Below are positions 54,139 to 62,734 of a DNA stretch of 64,000 nt, piece after piece. The notes under the pieces are model-generated. The model was given only the letters and a program-made list of their open reading frames with translations, made no database searches and was not told the origin of the DNA. The stretch's first letter is position 1, and every line of letters starts with the position of its first letter. Origin of the DNA: Salicibibacter cibarius (GTDB lineage Bacteria > Bacillota > Bacilli > Bacillales > Marinococcaceae); contig NZ_CP054705.1 in NCBI RefSeq assembly GCF_016495725.1, positions 4,340,001-4,404,000 on the forward strand, in the 5' to 3' direction. The translations under genes and the position numbers were made by a program.

Positions 54139-54156
54139 TGAATGGCTATTCATTTT
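54139..54156. promoter_or_regulatory. candidate FadR-type operator upstream of fadF
   Basis: TGAATGGCTATTCATTTT matches the B. subtilis FadR consensus TGAATGA-M-TA-N-TCATTCA at about 15 of 18 positions. It sits between divergent fadF and cls, about 60 bp before the fadF start. In B. subtilis the equivalent operon is under FadR control. Confidence 0.55.
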
Positions 54157-54244
54157 TTATGCAATTCTTTTCCACTTTTAAAAAATCTCATGAGATATGC
54201 AATTACGGGCATAGTAAAAGGAGGTTAAAAACGGAGGGATTGCT

Positions 54245-55447
54245 ATGTTCACGACGATTCTCCTTATAATAATCGCGCTTCTTTTGCTTATCGCGATTTG
54301 GTTCATCATTGATTTTCGTCTTGGCCGCAAGCGCCATCAACAGCTGGCTTCAACAGTCAAAATTTATCCTCTTCGCCATAGTGAAACCGAACTCATTAAA
54401 GATGGCCGCAGATTTTTCCAACGCTTGTTTGCAGATATTGAGCAGGCGCAAAATCATGTGCATATGTCTGTTTTCATTATCAAAGAACCCGGAATCGGCA
54501 CGCAACTGTTAGCCCTTTTGGAACGAAAAGCACGGGACGGAATAACGGTGAAACTGCTCGTCGATCGTTTTGGCAGCAGGCTCGCGCACGCCACTATCAG
54601 CCGCTTGAAAGGATCGGGCATTTCTTTCGCCTATGCTCACAAGCCTAAATTCCCGTTTATTTTTTACAGCGGAAATCGCCGCTATCACCGTAAAATCACG
54701 GTCGTTGACGGGAATATTGGCTATCTCGGCGGATTTAATGTTGGGGATGAATATGTAGGGAAAGACAAATTAGGATACTGGCGTGATTACCATGTGCGCA
54801 TGGAAAAAGAAGGCGTGGCTGATTTGCAGGAAATCTTTCTGGACGACTGGGCAGAAGCAGGCGGCGCGCCCCCCGCAGATCTCATGCCTTCCAATGGCGG
54901 GCAAGGACCGGAACCTTTGCAATTACTCGCGAGCGAAGGCCTCGGTTACGCCGATCACCTCATCGATTGGTTTGACTCCGCGAAAAATTATGCAATGATT
55001 GCAAGCCCTTATTATGTGCCAGGCAAACAAATTCAAGACGCTGTCGTCAACATGGCGAAACGCGGAGTAAACGTCGATATACTCCTTCCGCAAAAAAAAG
55101 ACCACCCGCTTGTCAAAGACGCGGCTTATGCTTACTTTCGGGATTTATTGCAGGCAGGCTGCAACATACATGAATACACCGCCGGTTTTTTTCACGGCAA
55201 GGCGATCATCATCGATGGCAAATTCGCGAATATCGGTTCCGCGAAGTTTGATAAACGCAGCTTTTTTTTGAACGATGAATTGGATCTCTTTTTTCATGAG
55301 CACGGAACAATGATCAGAGAAGCCGAAGCCGCCGTAAAAAAAGACATGCAAACAGCCAAAAGCGTCACGTTGCAGGATGTCGAAAATCGCACGGGCTTTG
55401 AGAATTTAAAAACGAAAGTGGCCACATGGATTTCGGAGCTTCTGTAG
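54245..55447 (+). CDS. cardiolipin synthase / phospholipase D family protein (YwjE-like)
   Basis: A 400-aa membrane-bound enzyme with one N-terminal helix (about residues 2-24) and two PLD half-sites. HxK motif 1 is YHRKITVVDGNIGYLGGFNVGDEY and motif 2 is FFHGKAIIIDGKFANIGSAKFDKRSFFLNDE. Bacterial two-HKD enzymes of this size usually condense phosphatidylglycerol into cardiolipin. Only one N-terminal membrane segment is seen, as in YwjE. It is divergent from fadF, as in B. subtilis. Confidence 0.9.
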   Translation: MFTTILLIIIALLLLIAIWFIIDFRLGRKRHQQLASTVKIYPLRHSETELIKDGRRFFQRLFADIEQAQNHVHMSVFIIKEPGIGTQLLALLERKARDGITVKLLVDRFGSRLAHATISRLKGSGISFAYAHKPKFPFIFYSGNRRYHRKITVVDGNIGYLGGFNVGDEYVGKDKLGYWRDYHVRMEKEGVADLQEIFLDDWAEAGGAPPADLMPSNGGQGPEPLQLLASEGLGYADHLIDWFDSAKNYAMIASPYYVPGKQIQDAVVNMAKRGVNVDILLPQKKDHPLVKDAAYAYFRDLLQAGCNIHEYTAGFFHGKAIIIDGKFANIGSAKFDKRSFFLNDELDLFFHEHGTMIREAEAAVKKDMQTAKSVTLQDVENRTGFENLKTKVATWISELL

Positions 55448-55452
55448 TTTCA

Positions 55453-55480
55453 AGCCCTCGTTTTAAAACGGGGGCTTTTT
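55453..55480 (+). terminator. terminator of the cardiolipin synthase gene
   Basis: AAGCCC and GGGCTT enclose a CGTTTTAAAACG palindrome, followed by TTTTT. It lies a few bases past the stop codon. Confidence 0.85.
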
Positions 55481-55580
55481 CCCATTTGTACTCCCTGTGT
55501 TATCAATTGCATATCTTTTATGGATGTGCTAGTTTTAAGATATATTTTATTACAATTTTTTAACAAGAGGGGGAATAAAT

Positions 55581-56585
55581 ATGAATAAAGTATTGTTAAG
55601 TAAATTTATTGGGCTCATAACAGCTTCCGCCTTAATTGTAAGCGCTTGCGGAAATGGCGAAGATGAAGCCGACGGTGATACGGATGGCGAAGATGTGGAT
55701 GACTTGTTCGTAACCATTGCTGCCGGTGGTACGGAAGGTGTTTATTATCAGATTGCCAGTGCCATGTCCAATGTTTATGAAGCAGAAGGGATTGATACAT
55801 CTGTCCAAGCAACGGGCGCTTCAGTTGAAAATATTAACTTGTTGCAGAGTGACCAGGCGGAACTTGCCATTGTCATGGCCGATGCCATGGAGCAAGCGGA
55901 TGAAGGCTTCGGTCCATTTGAAGATGAAGGGCCAATGGATAACCTCGTCGGCATCAGTGGTCTGTATCCGAACGTTGTCCAAATCATTACAACAGAAGAC
56001 TCGGGCATTGAAACGTTTTCCGACCTGGAAGGGATGAATGTCGCGATCGGAGATGCCAATTCCGGTGTGGAATTAAACGCGCGCATGATGTTTGAAGCCC
56101 ATGACATGAGCTATGACGACATCAATGAAGACTATTTGGATTATGGGGAAGCAATTGACCAAATCCGTAACGGCGTGATCGACGCTGCCTTCGTTACAAG
56201 CGGTCTTCCCAATCCGGCAGCCATGGATTTGGGAAGCACTCATGATGTCACCGTTGTAGAAGTCGAGGACGACGGCATGGAATATTTGGAAGAAAACTAT
56301 GATTCGTTCCTTGAACATGAAGTTCCCGCCGATACGTATGATAATGACGAGGACATTCAGACAGCTGCCATTACGAACTTATTAGTTCCGAATCCCGATC
56401 TTACAGATGAAGAAGTCTACGAACTGACGCGTGCGTTCTATGAAAATCTGGAAGACATTCAAGCCTCCAATGTAGCTGCCGAAGACATAGATATTGAAAA
56501 TGTCGAAGAAGGCTTAAATGTGCCTATGCACCCGGGGGCTGAACAGTATTTCGAAGAAGAAGGCGTGCTTTCCGGTGATGAATAA
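55581..56585 (+). CDS. TAXI-family TRAP transporter substrate-binding lipoprotein
   Basis: A 334-aa lipoprotein (signal 1-22, lipobox IVSAC) of the TAXI subfamily. TIAAGGTEGVYYQIASAMSNVY is the family N-terminus, and NVAIGDANSGVELNARMMFEAH and DYLDYGEAIDQIRNGVIDAAFVTSGLPNPAAMD are the binding-domain segments. It should bind a small organic acid outside the cell (glutamate or glutamine are known for some TAXI proteins) and deliver it to the permease downstream. It is highly acidic. An AAGAGGGGG site precedes the ATG. Confidence 0.92.
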   Translation: MNKVLLSKFIGLITASALIVSACGNGEDEADGDTDGEDVDDLFVTIAAGGTEGVYYQIASAMSNVYEAEGIDTSVQATGASVENINLLQSDQAELAIVMADAMEQADEGFGPFEDEGPMDNLVGISGLYPNVVQIITTEDSGIETFSDLEGMNVAIGDANSGVELNARMMFEAHDMSYDDINEDYLDYGEAIDQIRNGVIDAAFVTSGLPNPAAMDLGSTHDVTVVEVEDDGMEYLEENYDSFLEHEVPADTYDNDEDIQTAAITNLLVPNPDLTDEEVYELTRAFYENLEDIQASNVAAEDIDIENVEEGLNVPMHPGAEQYFEEEGVLSGDE

Positions 56586-56602
56586 AAAGAAAGCGAGGGG
56601 GT

Positions 56603-56627
56603 GAGGGGACGGCGTGTCCGTTCCCTC
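56603..56627 (+). other. intercistronic mRNA hairpin in the TRAP operon
   Basis: GAGGGGACGG, loop CGTGT and CCGTTCCCTC form a 10-bp stem (one G-U in RNA) ending directly at an ATG. There is no T-run, so it is not a terminator. It could stabilise the upstream mRNA, raising substrate-binding-protein expression over the permease, or tune translation of the DUF1850 gene. Confidence 0.65.
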
Positions 56628-57137
56628 ATGTTCTTTATGAAAAAAATGATGATCGTATCACTCGCGCTTGCTCTCTTTATTTTCGTTTTTTTGTACTATT
56701 TTCCACAGCAAACGTATCTTACCTTCTCTTCTCAACGTTCCGATGAAGTGTTTTTACAAAAGCCTGTAGAAATAGGGGATGAAGTGGAAGTTTCCTGGAT
56801 TCACTCGCTAGAACACACGCCTTGGATCGAAACGTTTCGGATCGACGAAGAAGACCAATTGATCTTGTCCGAGACACGGTTTAAGTCTTATGGCGCGGGA
56901 ACACCGGAAGATACAGATGGCACACTAACGGTCGAGGATGGCTTTATGATCATTTCGGATTTACACGAACCATTTGAAGCATACAATTGGTTCCATTCCT
57001 ACGACGTGGATTACACGATCACAATTAATGACCGGACTACCATTGAAAGCACTGCCCTTCCCAATCAAACCCCTATGAAAATGAAAGTGACAAGGGAAGT
57101 GCCATTGCTATCTAGCTTTTTCCGAAAGAAAGGGTGA
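56628..57137 (+). CDS. DUF1850 domain protein of the TRAP operon
   Basis: A 169-aa protein with a single N-terminal hydrophobic segment (about 6-26) and the DUF1850 core: VEVSWIHSLEHTPWIETFRID, RFKSYGAGTPE. Such genes lie between TAXI binding protein and permease genes and may be accessory. The start is uncertain: ATG 56628 is used, ATG 56637 is nearly equal, and a GTG at 56601 has its ribosome site too close. The mRNA hairpin before 56628 could hide or govern this start. Confidence 0.75.
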   Translation: MFFMKKMMIVSLALALFIFVFLYYFPQQTYLTFSSQRSDEVFLQKPVEIGDEVEVSWIHSLEHTPWIETFRIDEEDQLILSETRFKSYGAGTPEDTDGTLTVEDGFMIISDLHEPFEAYNWFHSYDVDYTITINDRTTIESTALPNQTPMKMKVTREVPLLSSFFRKKG

Positions 57138-57139
57138 AT

Positions 57140-59116
57140 ATGATGAATCAGGAAAACGCGCGAACTGATGAACAACTAGACAAAAACCAAGAAGAAATAC
57201 TTGAAAAATATGATAATGAATCCCGTCTCCGTAGCTTTAATAACCGTTTTCTCGTGATTCTTGTTACGGTTATCGCCGTGTCCATGTCACTGTATCATCT
57301 TATTACAGCGTTTACAGGGCCGCCTGTCCCAATACTCGTTCATCGTGCCTTACACGTTTCTTTTGTACTCATTCTTGTTTTCATCCTTTTTCCGCCGACA
57401 AAAAAAGCCAGAAGGGACCGTTTGCCGTTCTATGACATCGTGTTCGCGTTTCTATCGATCCCTTCCACGATCTATTTATTCGTTAACTATGAAGACATTG
57501 TCACTCGCGGCGGGTTGCCCATTACCGAAGACATCGTTATGGGGACGTTACTGGTTGTCTTGGTTTTTGAAGCCGGACGGCGTGTAACCGGTGCTGCTTT
57601 GCCGACCCTCGCTTTACTTTTTATTATATACGCGATGTTCGGCCAGGATATGCCGGGGATCTTCACACACCGGGGATATGACTGGTCACAATTAGCCGAA
57701 CAATTTTACATGACGACTGAAGGCATTTTCGGTACGCCTGTCGGAGTATCTTCCACTTACATTATTCTCTTTATCATCTTTGGCGCTTTTTTATTAAAAT
57801 CGGGTATGGGACAACTATTTAATGATCTCGCTTTAGCCATTACCGGCAAACAAAGAGGCGGGCCTGCAAAAGTATCGGTGATCGCCTCCGGTTTCCTCGG
57901 CAGCATCCAAGGTTCTGCAATCGCGAATACGGTTACTACCGGTAACTTTACGATTCCATTGATGAAGAAAGTCGGCTATCATCGTAACTTCGCCGGGGCG
58001 GTGGAATCTTCCGCTTCGGTCGGCGGACAAATTCTGCCCCCGGTTATGGGAGCAGCCGCTTTTATTATGGCAGAGACACTAGGCGTGCCTTACACGGATA
58101 TCGCTTTAATTGCCATTTTACCGGCGTTACTCTTTTATTTTGGGATTCTCACGCAAGTGCATATGCGTGCGGTTAAAGATAATTTATCCGGAGTTCCTCG
58201 CGATGAACTGCCAAGCATTATCGACGTTTTGAAAGAACGAGGACATCTGTTGTTGCCGATTTTCTTTCTCATTTACATGCTCTTCGTTGCAGGAGTGACG
58301 GTTATTTATGCCGCAGCCTGGACCATTATCGTTACCATAGTAGTCAGCTCATTCCGAAAATCCACACGCATGAACATTAAAGAAATGATTGATGCGTTAG
58401 AAACGGGAGCACGTACAACGGTTACTGTTGCCGTTGCTTGTGCGACGGTCGGGTTTATCGTTGGTATTTCCAGTTTGACCGGATTTGGCATTAACCTGGC
58501 CAATGCGATCGTGGCCATCGGTGGCGAAAGCCTATTCCTGACTCTTCTTTTCACCATGGTGGCTTGTATTGTTCTCGGTATGGGGATGCCAAGTATTCCC
58601 GCCTATATCATTACGGCAACAATGGCAGCGCCTGCTCTTGTTGAACTCGGAGTTCAGCCGGTTGTTGCGCATTTGTTCGTCTTCTACTTCGGCATTTTCG
58701 CCAACATTACACCGCCTGTAGCGCTTGCGGCTTTCGCTGCAGCTGGTTTATCGGGAGGCAGCCCGATGCGGACAGGTTTCCAAGCATTGAAATTAGCGCT
58801 AGCAGGGTTTGTCATTCCGTTCATGTTTGTTTACAACGATGCACTATTATTGATTGACACGACCGTAATGGAAGGCATCACCGTCATTATAACCGCGACC
58901 ATCGGGGTAATTATGCTCGGCATCGCTGCAGAGCGATATTTTCTCAACAAGCTCAATCCTCTCTTCAACGGACTAATGGTGGCCGGGGGGATTATGTTCC
59001 TCTACCCGGGCATGATGTCAGACGTTGTTGGTTTGGCCATTCTCTTAGCGATCTTAGCTATTCAGTTCATTACACGAAAACGGCAAGGAACCCCTGGCGT
59101 TTCAACCGCTTCTTAG
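57140..59116 (+). CDS. TRAP transporter fused permease (4TM/12TM)
   Basis: A 658-aa fusion of the small (DctQ-like) and large (DctM-like) TRAP permease domains, as usual for the TAXI group. About 16 membrane segments. DctM motifs are visible: FGAFLLKSGMGQLFNDLALAITG, GSIQGSAIANTVTTGNFTIPLMKK, GGQILPPVMGAAAF and MGMPSIPAYIITATMAAP. Transport is Na+ or H+ coupled; Na+ is common in TRAP systems and suits this habitat. The ATG at 57140 has AAAGGG at proper spacing and starts two bases after the DUF1850 stop. Confidence 0.93.
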   Translation: MMNQENARTDEQLDKNQEEILEKYDNESRLRSFNNRFLVILVTVIAVSMSLYHLITAFTGPPVPILVHRALHVSFVLILVFILFPPTKKARRDRLPFYDIVFAFLSIPSTIYLFVNYEDIVTRGGLPITEDIVMGTLLVVLVFEAGRRVTGAALPTLALLFIIYAMFGQDMPGIFTHRGYDWSQLAEQFYMTTEGIFGTPVGVSSTYIILFIIFGAFLLKSGMGQLFNDLALAITGKQRGGPAKVSVIASGFLGSIQGSAIANTVTTGNFTIPLMKKVGYHRNFAGAVESSASVGGQILPPVMGAAAFIMAETLGVPYTDIALIAILPALLFYFGILTQVHMRAVKDNLSGVPRDELPSIIDVLKERGHLLLPIFFLIYMLFVAGVTVIYAAAWTIIVTIVVSSFRKSTRMNIKEMIDALETGARTTVTVAVACATVGFIVGISSLTGFGINLANAIVAIGGESLFLTLLFTMVACIVLGMGMPSIPAYIITATMAAPALVELGVQPVVAHLFVFYFGIFANITPPVALAAFAAAGLSGGSPMRTGFQALKLALAGFVIPFMFVYNDALLLIDTTVMEGITVIITATIGVIMLGIAAERYFLNKLNPLFNGLMVAGGIMFLYPGMMSDVVGLAILLAILAIQFITRKRQGTPGVSTAS

Positions 59117-59405
59117 CATGAATGGAGTCGATGATCGCCCACAGTAATGAAGGATTCTGTTTGTGTTTCTTGAGCGCAGTCCTCAGAATCCACTGGACAA
59201 TGGCGGATTCGGACCACTCATGCAGATCGGTGAAGTCCCTAAATTTTAAGCATTCAGAGGGACGACACTGAAAAGTGTGTTTCCCATTTATGTCAGATTG
59301 CAATCGTTTGAGCGCCATGAATCTACAGAATCTCGCATATAATAGCGTCATCCGGATGCTTTTGACGACATAAAACAAACATGACACTCCACGACACACC
59401 CCCAT
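59070..59405 (-). other. uncertain open frame antisense to the permease end
   Basis: A 111-codon frame whose last third is antisense to the permease C-terminus. The first part (YARFCRFMALKRLQSD; EWSESAIVQWILRTALKKH) has the look of a transposase N-terminus but I cannot name a family. No ribosome site is obvious. It may be a decayed mobile-element fragment or chance. Confidence 0.25.
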
Positions 59406-59449
59406 GGTAGATGGTAGCTACCGGGAGCGTAGCCACATTGTTTCTTATT

Positions 59450-59506
59450 AGAAAAACTTGGCTTCCGCTAAGTCCTTATAGCGGAAGCCTTACTTTTACT
59501 TATACT
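59450..59506 (+). repeat. dispersed repeat A, copy 3, left part (interrupted)
   Basis: AGAAAAACTTGGCTTCCGC through TTACTTTTACTTATACT matches the first 57 bp of copy 1 at 15184. The remaining 35 bp of the repeat are at 61157-61191, on the far side of the IS110-family element. Confidence 0.88.
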
Positions 59507-59525
59507 TATAATCATGCCTTTCGCG

Positions 59526-59804
59526 GCGCTCAAGGCACAAAACGTTATGAAATAAGTTGCCCTGAGCGCTTTTTGTATTATTCTAGAGCTATAGGGATGC
59601 TCAGCAAACTACAAATCACGCAGAGGTGAGTGGCCATTCCGTGAACGGGGTGACCGCATACTTATATGTGTCGATTGCCTTCTCAAGCACAAATAAGTGT
59701 GACTTAGAGCACGTAGACTTATCTTTGTATAAACATTACTCGTTTATCGCTGGGCAATCAGTCAATGCTGTTTATCCCTATATATTCTAGAAAGGAGATT
59801 ACGA
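59526..59804 (+). ncRNA. candidate bridge RNA region of the IS110-family element
   Basis: IS110-group elements encode a bridge RNA in the non-coding left end. This 280-bp stretch opens with a strong hairpin (GCGCTCA..GGC and GCC..TGAGCGC, 59526-59570) followed by TTTTT. It also contains ACTTATA (59660-59666) and ACTTATCTTT (59717-59726), short matches to the left target flank TTACTTATACTTTAATCC. Exact RNA ends and loops cannot be set by eye. Confidence 0.4.
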
Positions 59805-61052
59805 ATGGGGTTAAAAATCGTTTATCCAATCTGTTGTGGCATTGACGTTCACAAAACTTTTGTTGTTGCCTGTATTGCTTCCACCGACAACGGTGTCACA
59901 ACTTACAAACGCCATCGCTTTTCAACCTATACCAAAGGGTTGAGAGAGCTGTCACAGTGGCTTTGTGAAAACAATTGCAAGGATGTTTGCATGGAATCTA
60001 CCGGGAAGTACTGGATACCCGTGTTCAATATGTTGGAAGATTCCTGCAATATCACAGTCGCACATCCGAAATACGTCAAGGCGATCCAAGGGAAAAAGAC
60101 AGATAAGAAAGATGCTAAATGGATGGCCGATTTATTTAAACATGATCTTGTGCCAGGGAGCTTTATGCCACCGTCAGATATCAGACACCTTCGGGATCTG
60201 ATGCGTTATCGTACCAAATTGACAAATATGATCGCCAGTGAAAAAAATCGGCTACAAAACAGCTTATCCGTCTCCAATATTCAACTGGGATCCGTTGTTT
60301 CGGATACACTTGGAAAAAGCTCCATGAATATCATTCAAAAGCTATTGCAAGATCCTGAAAATCCTCATTTGGATATTCCGTCGCTTATTCACGGATCCAT
60401 GAAGGATAAAATTCCTGAGTTGGAACTTGCCGTTGATGGGTTTATTACCCCCGAACAAGTCGGAAAGATCAGGGTCATTTTGAACCATTACAAGTCCCTT
60501 AAGCATTGTAAAGACGAACTTGAACAATTAATCCTTTCTCTTGCCGAGCCCTACACAGAAGAAATCAATTTGCTTTTAACGGTTCCGTCCATCAAAAGCA
60601 TCTTTACGGCGATCGGGATCATCTCCGAAATCGGCGTCAATATGGACGAGTTCCCATCAGCAAAACATGTCTGTTCCTGGGCAGGGTTAACACCTACGAA
60701 TAACGAAAGTGCCGGCAAGAAAAAGTCAGTAAAGATTTCAAGAGCAGGGGTATACATCAAACCCCTTTTGGTACAGTGTGCCAACGGTGTTGCCAAAAGC
60801 GATAAACATCCTGAAATCCGAAACCGCTATTTAAGCATCAAAAAGCGCCGCGGTCACAAACGTGCCATTATCGCTATCGCACGAATGCTGTTAACAGCAA
60901 TTTACCACATTTTGAAGAAAAAAGAACCTTACAATCCCGAGCTGTATAAAACATCCGAGGTTCTTCCAGCAAGTCGTGAGCTCACCGTGGAGCAAGCAAT
61001 AGCGTTAGCAAAATCACAAGGTTTTAAAATCAAGGAACAACCAGCCACTTAA
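59805..61052 (+). CDS. IS110-family transposase (DEDD recombinase)
   Basis: A 415-aa recombinase. The N-terminal RuvC-like domain carries a DEDD tetrad: Asp14 (CGIDVHK), Glu64 (CMESTGKYW), Asp100 and Asp103 (KKTDKKDAKWMAD). A coiled-coil region follows. The C-terminal Transposase_20 domain (about 255-340) has the candidate nucleophile Ser302 in NNESAGKKKS. AAAGGAGATTACG precedes the ATG. The gene is intact, so the element may be active. Confidence 0.93.
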   Translation: MGLKIVYPICCGIDVHKTFVVACIASTDNGVTTYKRHRFSTYTKGLRELSQWLCENNCKDVCMESTGKYWIPVFNMLEDSCNITVAHPKYVKAIQGKKTDKKDAKWMADLFKHDLVPGSFMPPSDIRHLRDLMRYRTKLTNMIASEKNRLQNSLSVSNIQLGSVVSDTLGKSSMNIIQKLLQDPENPHLDIPSLIHGSMKDKIPELELAVDGFITPEQVGKIRVILNHYKSLKHCKDELEQLILSLAEPYTEEINLLLTVPSIKSIFTAIGIISEIGVNMDEFPSAKHVCSWAGLTPTNNESAGKKKSVKISRAGVYIKPLLVQCANGVAKSDKHPEIRNRYLSIKKRRGHKRAIIAIARMLLTAIYHILKKKEPYNPELYKTSEVLPASRELTVEQAIALAKSQGFKIKEQPAT

Positions 61053-61156
61053 GATTATTTTACAGATTAACCATATTTGACCACAAACCTTCTTTTGAGA
61101 TGGTTTATTTGGCATGCCCTTTTTTAATGTGCGAATATCAGAGGTTTATTTCAGAC

Positions 61157-61191
61157 TTAATCCTTTAACAAAGTAAAACATTCTTAAAGTG
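61157..61191 (+). repeat. dispersed repeat A, copy 3, right part
   Basis: TTAATCCTTTAACAAAGTAAAACATTCTTAAAGTG equals the last 35 bp of copy 1 at 15184-15275 except for one base. It continues the left part at 59450-59506. Confidence 0.88.
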
Positions 61192-61196
61192 CAAGA

Positions 61197-61238
61197 AAAG
61201 GCTTGCAAGCAACGGCCTTGTTGCACGCAAGCCTTTTT
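61197..61238 (-). terminator. terminator of the PPOX-family gene
   Basis: AAAAGGCTTGC and GCAAGCCTTTTT enclose a GCAACGGCC / GGCCTTGTTGC-like inner pairing. On the minus strand it directly follows the stop codon, and an A-run on the other side makes it bidirectional. Confidence 0.85.
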
Positions 61239-61240
61239 AA

Positions 61241-61666
61241 TTACAAGCGTATTTCTTCAGCAGTCTCCGGCGCATCATCGTCGCGATAACGGATAACAGA
61301 CGGGCGGCAAATGAGCACGATAAAACGTTCATCCTCGGGGCCGCTGTATTTTTCCGCCACTTTTTCAGACCAAGCTTTCTTGCGATCATCCGGATTTGTC
61401 GCGATTTCCGCTTCTGCTTCCACTTCTACAAACGCTTCCCCCCGCTCACGTTCTTCATAACCTAACAGAATATGCACCCGCGGGTTTTCTTCAATATCCT
61501 CCACTTTGTGTGTGTCTTCAGCCGTGGGGGTAAAAAGCGTGAACCCTTCGTGGTGAAACGTCATATAGCGAGCGTAAGGGCGGTTATCTTTTATCGTGGA
61601 CAATACACCGATCCGATTTAGTTTCAACACCTCGGCGATGCGTTCTTTCAATTCATTGTTTGACAC
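61241..61666 (-). CDS. pyridoxamine 5'-phosphate oxidase-family protein (general stress protein 26-like)
   Basis: A 141-aa single-domain FMN-binding split barrel. LKLNRIGVLSTIKDNRPYARYMTFHHEGFTLFTPT is the typical N-terminus, followed by NPRVHILLGY. Many such proteins bind flavin or haem and are stress-linked; the substrate is unknown. It is a single-gene unit divergent from the S66 peptidase gene. Confidence 0.82.
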   Translation of the reverse strand: MSNNELKERIAEVLKLNRIGVLSTIKDNRPYARYMTFHHEGFTLFTPTAEDTHKVEDIEENPRVHILLGYEERERGEAFVEVEAEAEIATNPDDRKKAWSEKVAEKYSGPEDERFIVLICRPSVIRYRDDDAPETAEEIRL

Positions 61667-61792
61667 CAGAGGCCCTCCTTCATCGCTTGGCTATGATTAC
61701 CATACCCGAAAATTTACTGTTTTACTCCCGTCCCTATGTTTTGGGTCAAGTCTTACATTCATAAGCATAAGTAAGAAACATGTCGGAGAGGA

Positions 61793-62734
61793 ATGAGCAT
61801 TTTGAAAAAAATTAAAACCCATGCACTCCAACCCAGAGACACCTTGGGGTTGGCAATGCCCTCAAGCCCCGTGAATAAGGAAATCTTGAATCAAGCGACA
61901 GCAGCCATCGAGGAGCTTGGGTTTTCTGTTCAATTCGCCCGCGATTTTGAAAATGATAACCCCAACTTTCTGGCCGGCAGTGTTAGTAGTCGTGTGGGGG
62001 AATTGCACACGTTGTTCGTAGACCCGGAAGTCGACGGCATCCTTTGCTTGCGTGGCGGGTATGGCAGTGCCGCCCTGCTTCCCTATCTGGATTATGCCTT
62101 AATTGCCAAGCACGCAAAATTACTGATAGGTTACAGCGATATCAGTGCATTGCACCTTGCCCTTCAGCAAAAAGCAAAAATGATGACGTTTCATGGTCCA
62201 ATGGCTACCAAGCTGATCGATGCCCCCGCTTTTACGGTTGATCATTTCATGCAAAGCTTGACAGGCGAGCGCTGGTCGCAACGGTTGCAAAACCCTACCC
62301 ATGAGCCAATCAAAACACTTGTCCACGGTGTAGCGGGCGGTATTCTAACAGGAGGGAATTTATCCGTTATTGCCGGTTTGATGGGAACTCCATTCGAAAT
62401 CGATACGCGCGGAAAAATTCTTTTCCTCGAAGACGTAGGCGAGGAGCCTTATAAAATGGACCGAGCACTGACTCAATTGGCATTGGCGGGAAAATTGCAA
62501 GATGCAGCGGGCTTTATACTCGGCACGTGTAAAAATTGTGCATCAAAAGATTACCCGAAAGGAGATCACGTCCTTGCCGTTTGTGAACGAATCCTCGCCC
62601 CCTACGGAAAACCAACCGTCTACAATGTGCAAGCCGGACACGGGCCTTATCAACTGACGCTTCCGCTCGGCGCTTATGTACACATCAACGCGACACATCA
62701 ACAGATCGATGTTCTTGAAAGCGCGGTGATTTAA
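61793..62734 (+). CDS. S66 family peptidase (LD-carboxypeptidase)
   Basis: A 313-aa serine peptidase of the LD-carboxypeptidase (LdcA/MccF) family, which removes terminal D-Ala from muropeptides or cleaves related amide bonds. The nucleophile Ser is in LIGYSDISALH, the Glu in LEDVGEEPYKMDRALTQL and the His in QAGHGPYQLTLPLG. It shares a one-base stop/start overlap (TAATG) with the M20 amidohydrolase, pointing to joint action on a peptide or muropeptide. Confidence 0.9.
   Translation: MSILKKIKTHALQPRDTLGLAMPSSPVNKEILNQATAAIEELGFSVQFARDFENDNPNFLAGSVSSRVGELHTLFVDPEVDGILCLRGGYGSAALLPYLDYALIAKHAKLLIGYSDISALHLALQQKAKMMTFHGPMATKLIDAPAFTVDHFMQSLTGERWSQRLQNPTHEPIKTLVHGVAGGILTGGNLSVIAGLMGTPFEIDTRGKILFLEDVGEEPYKMDRALTQLALAGKLQDAAGFILGTCKNCASKDYPKGDHVLAVCERILAPYGKPTVYNVQAGHGPYQLTLPLGAYVHINATHQQIDVLESAVI

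Larger units (their letters stand above)
59507..61156 (+). mobile_element. IS110-family insertion element, about 1.65 kb
   Basis: Element limits follow from the interrupted repeat A. Joining 59506 to 61157 restores TATACT-TTAATCC as in copies 1 and 2, within one or two bases. Both junctions contain ACTT, so the crossover is probably at a CT dinucleotide core, as in IS621-like elements. There are no terminal inverted repeats or target duplication, as expected for IS110. It holds one transposase gene with about 295 bp of 5' and 100 bp of 3' non-coding sequence, the layout of the IS110 rather than the IS1111 group. Confidence 0.88.
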
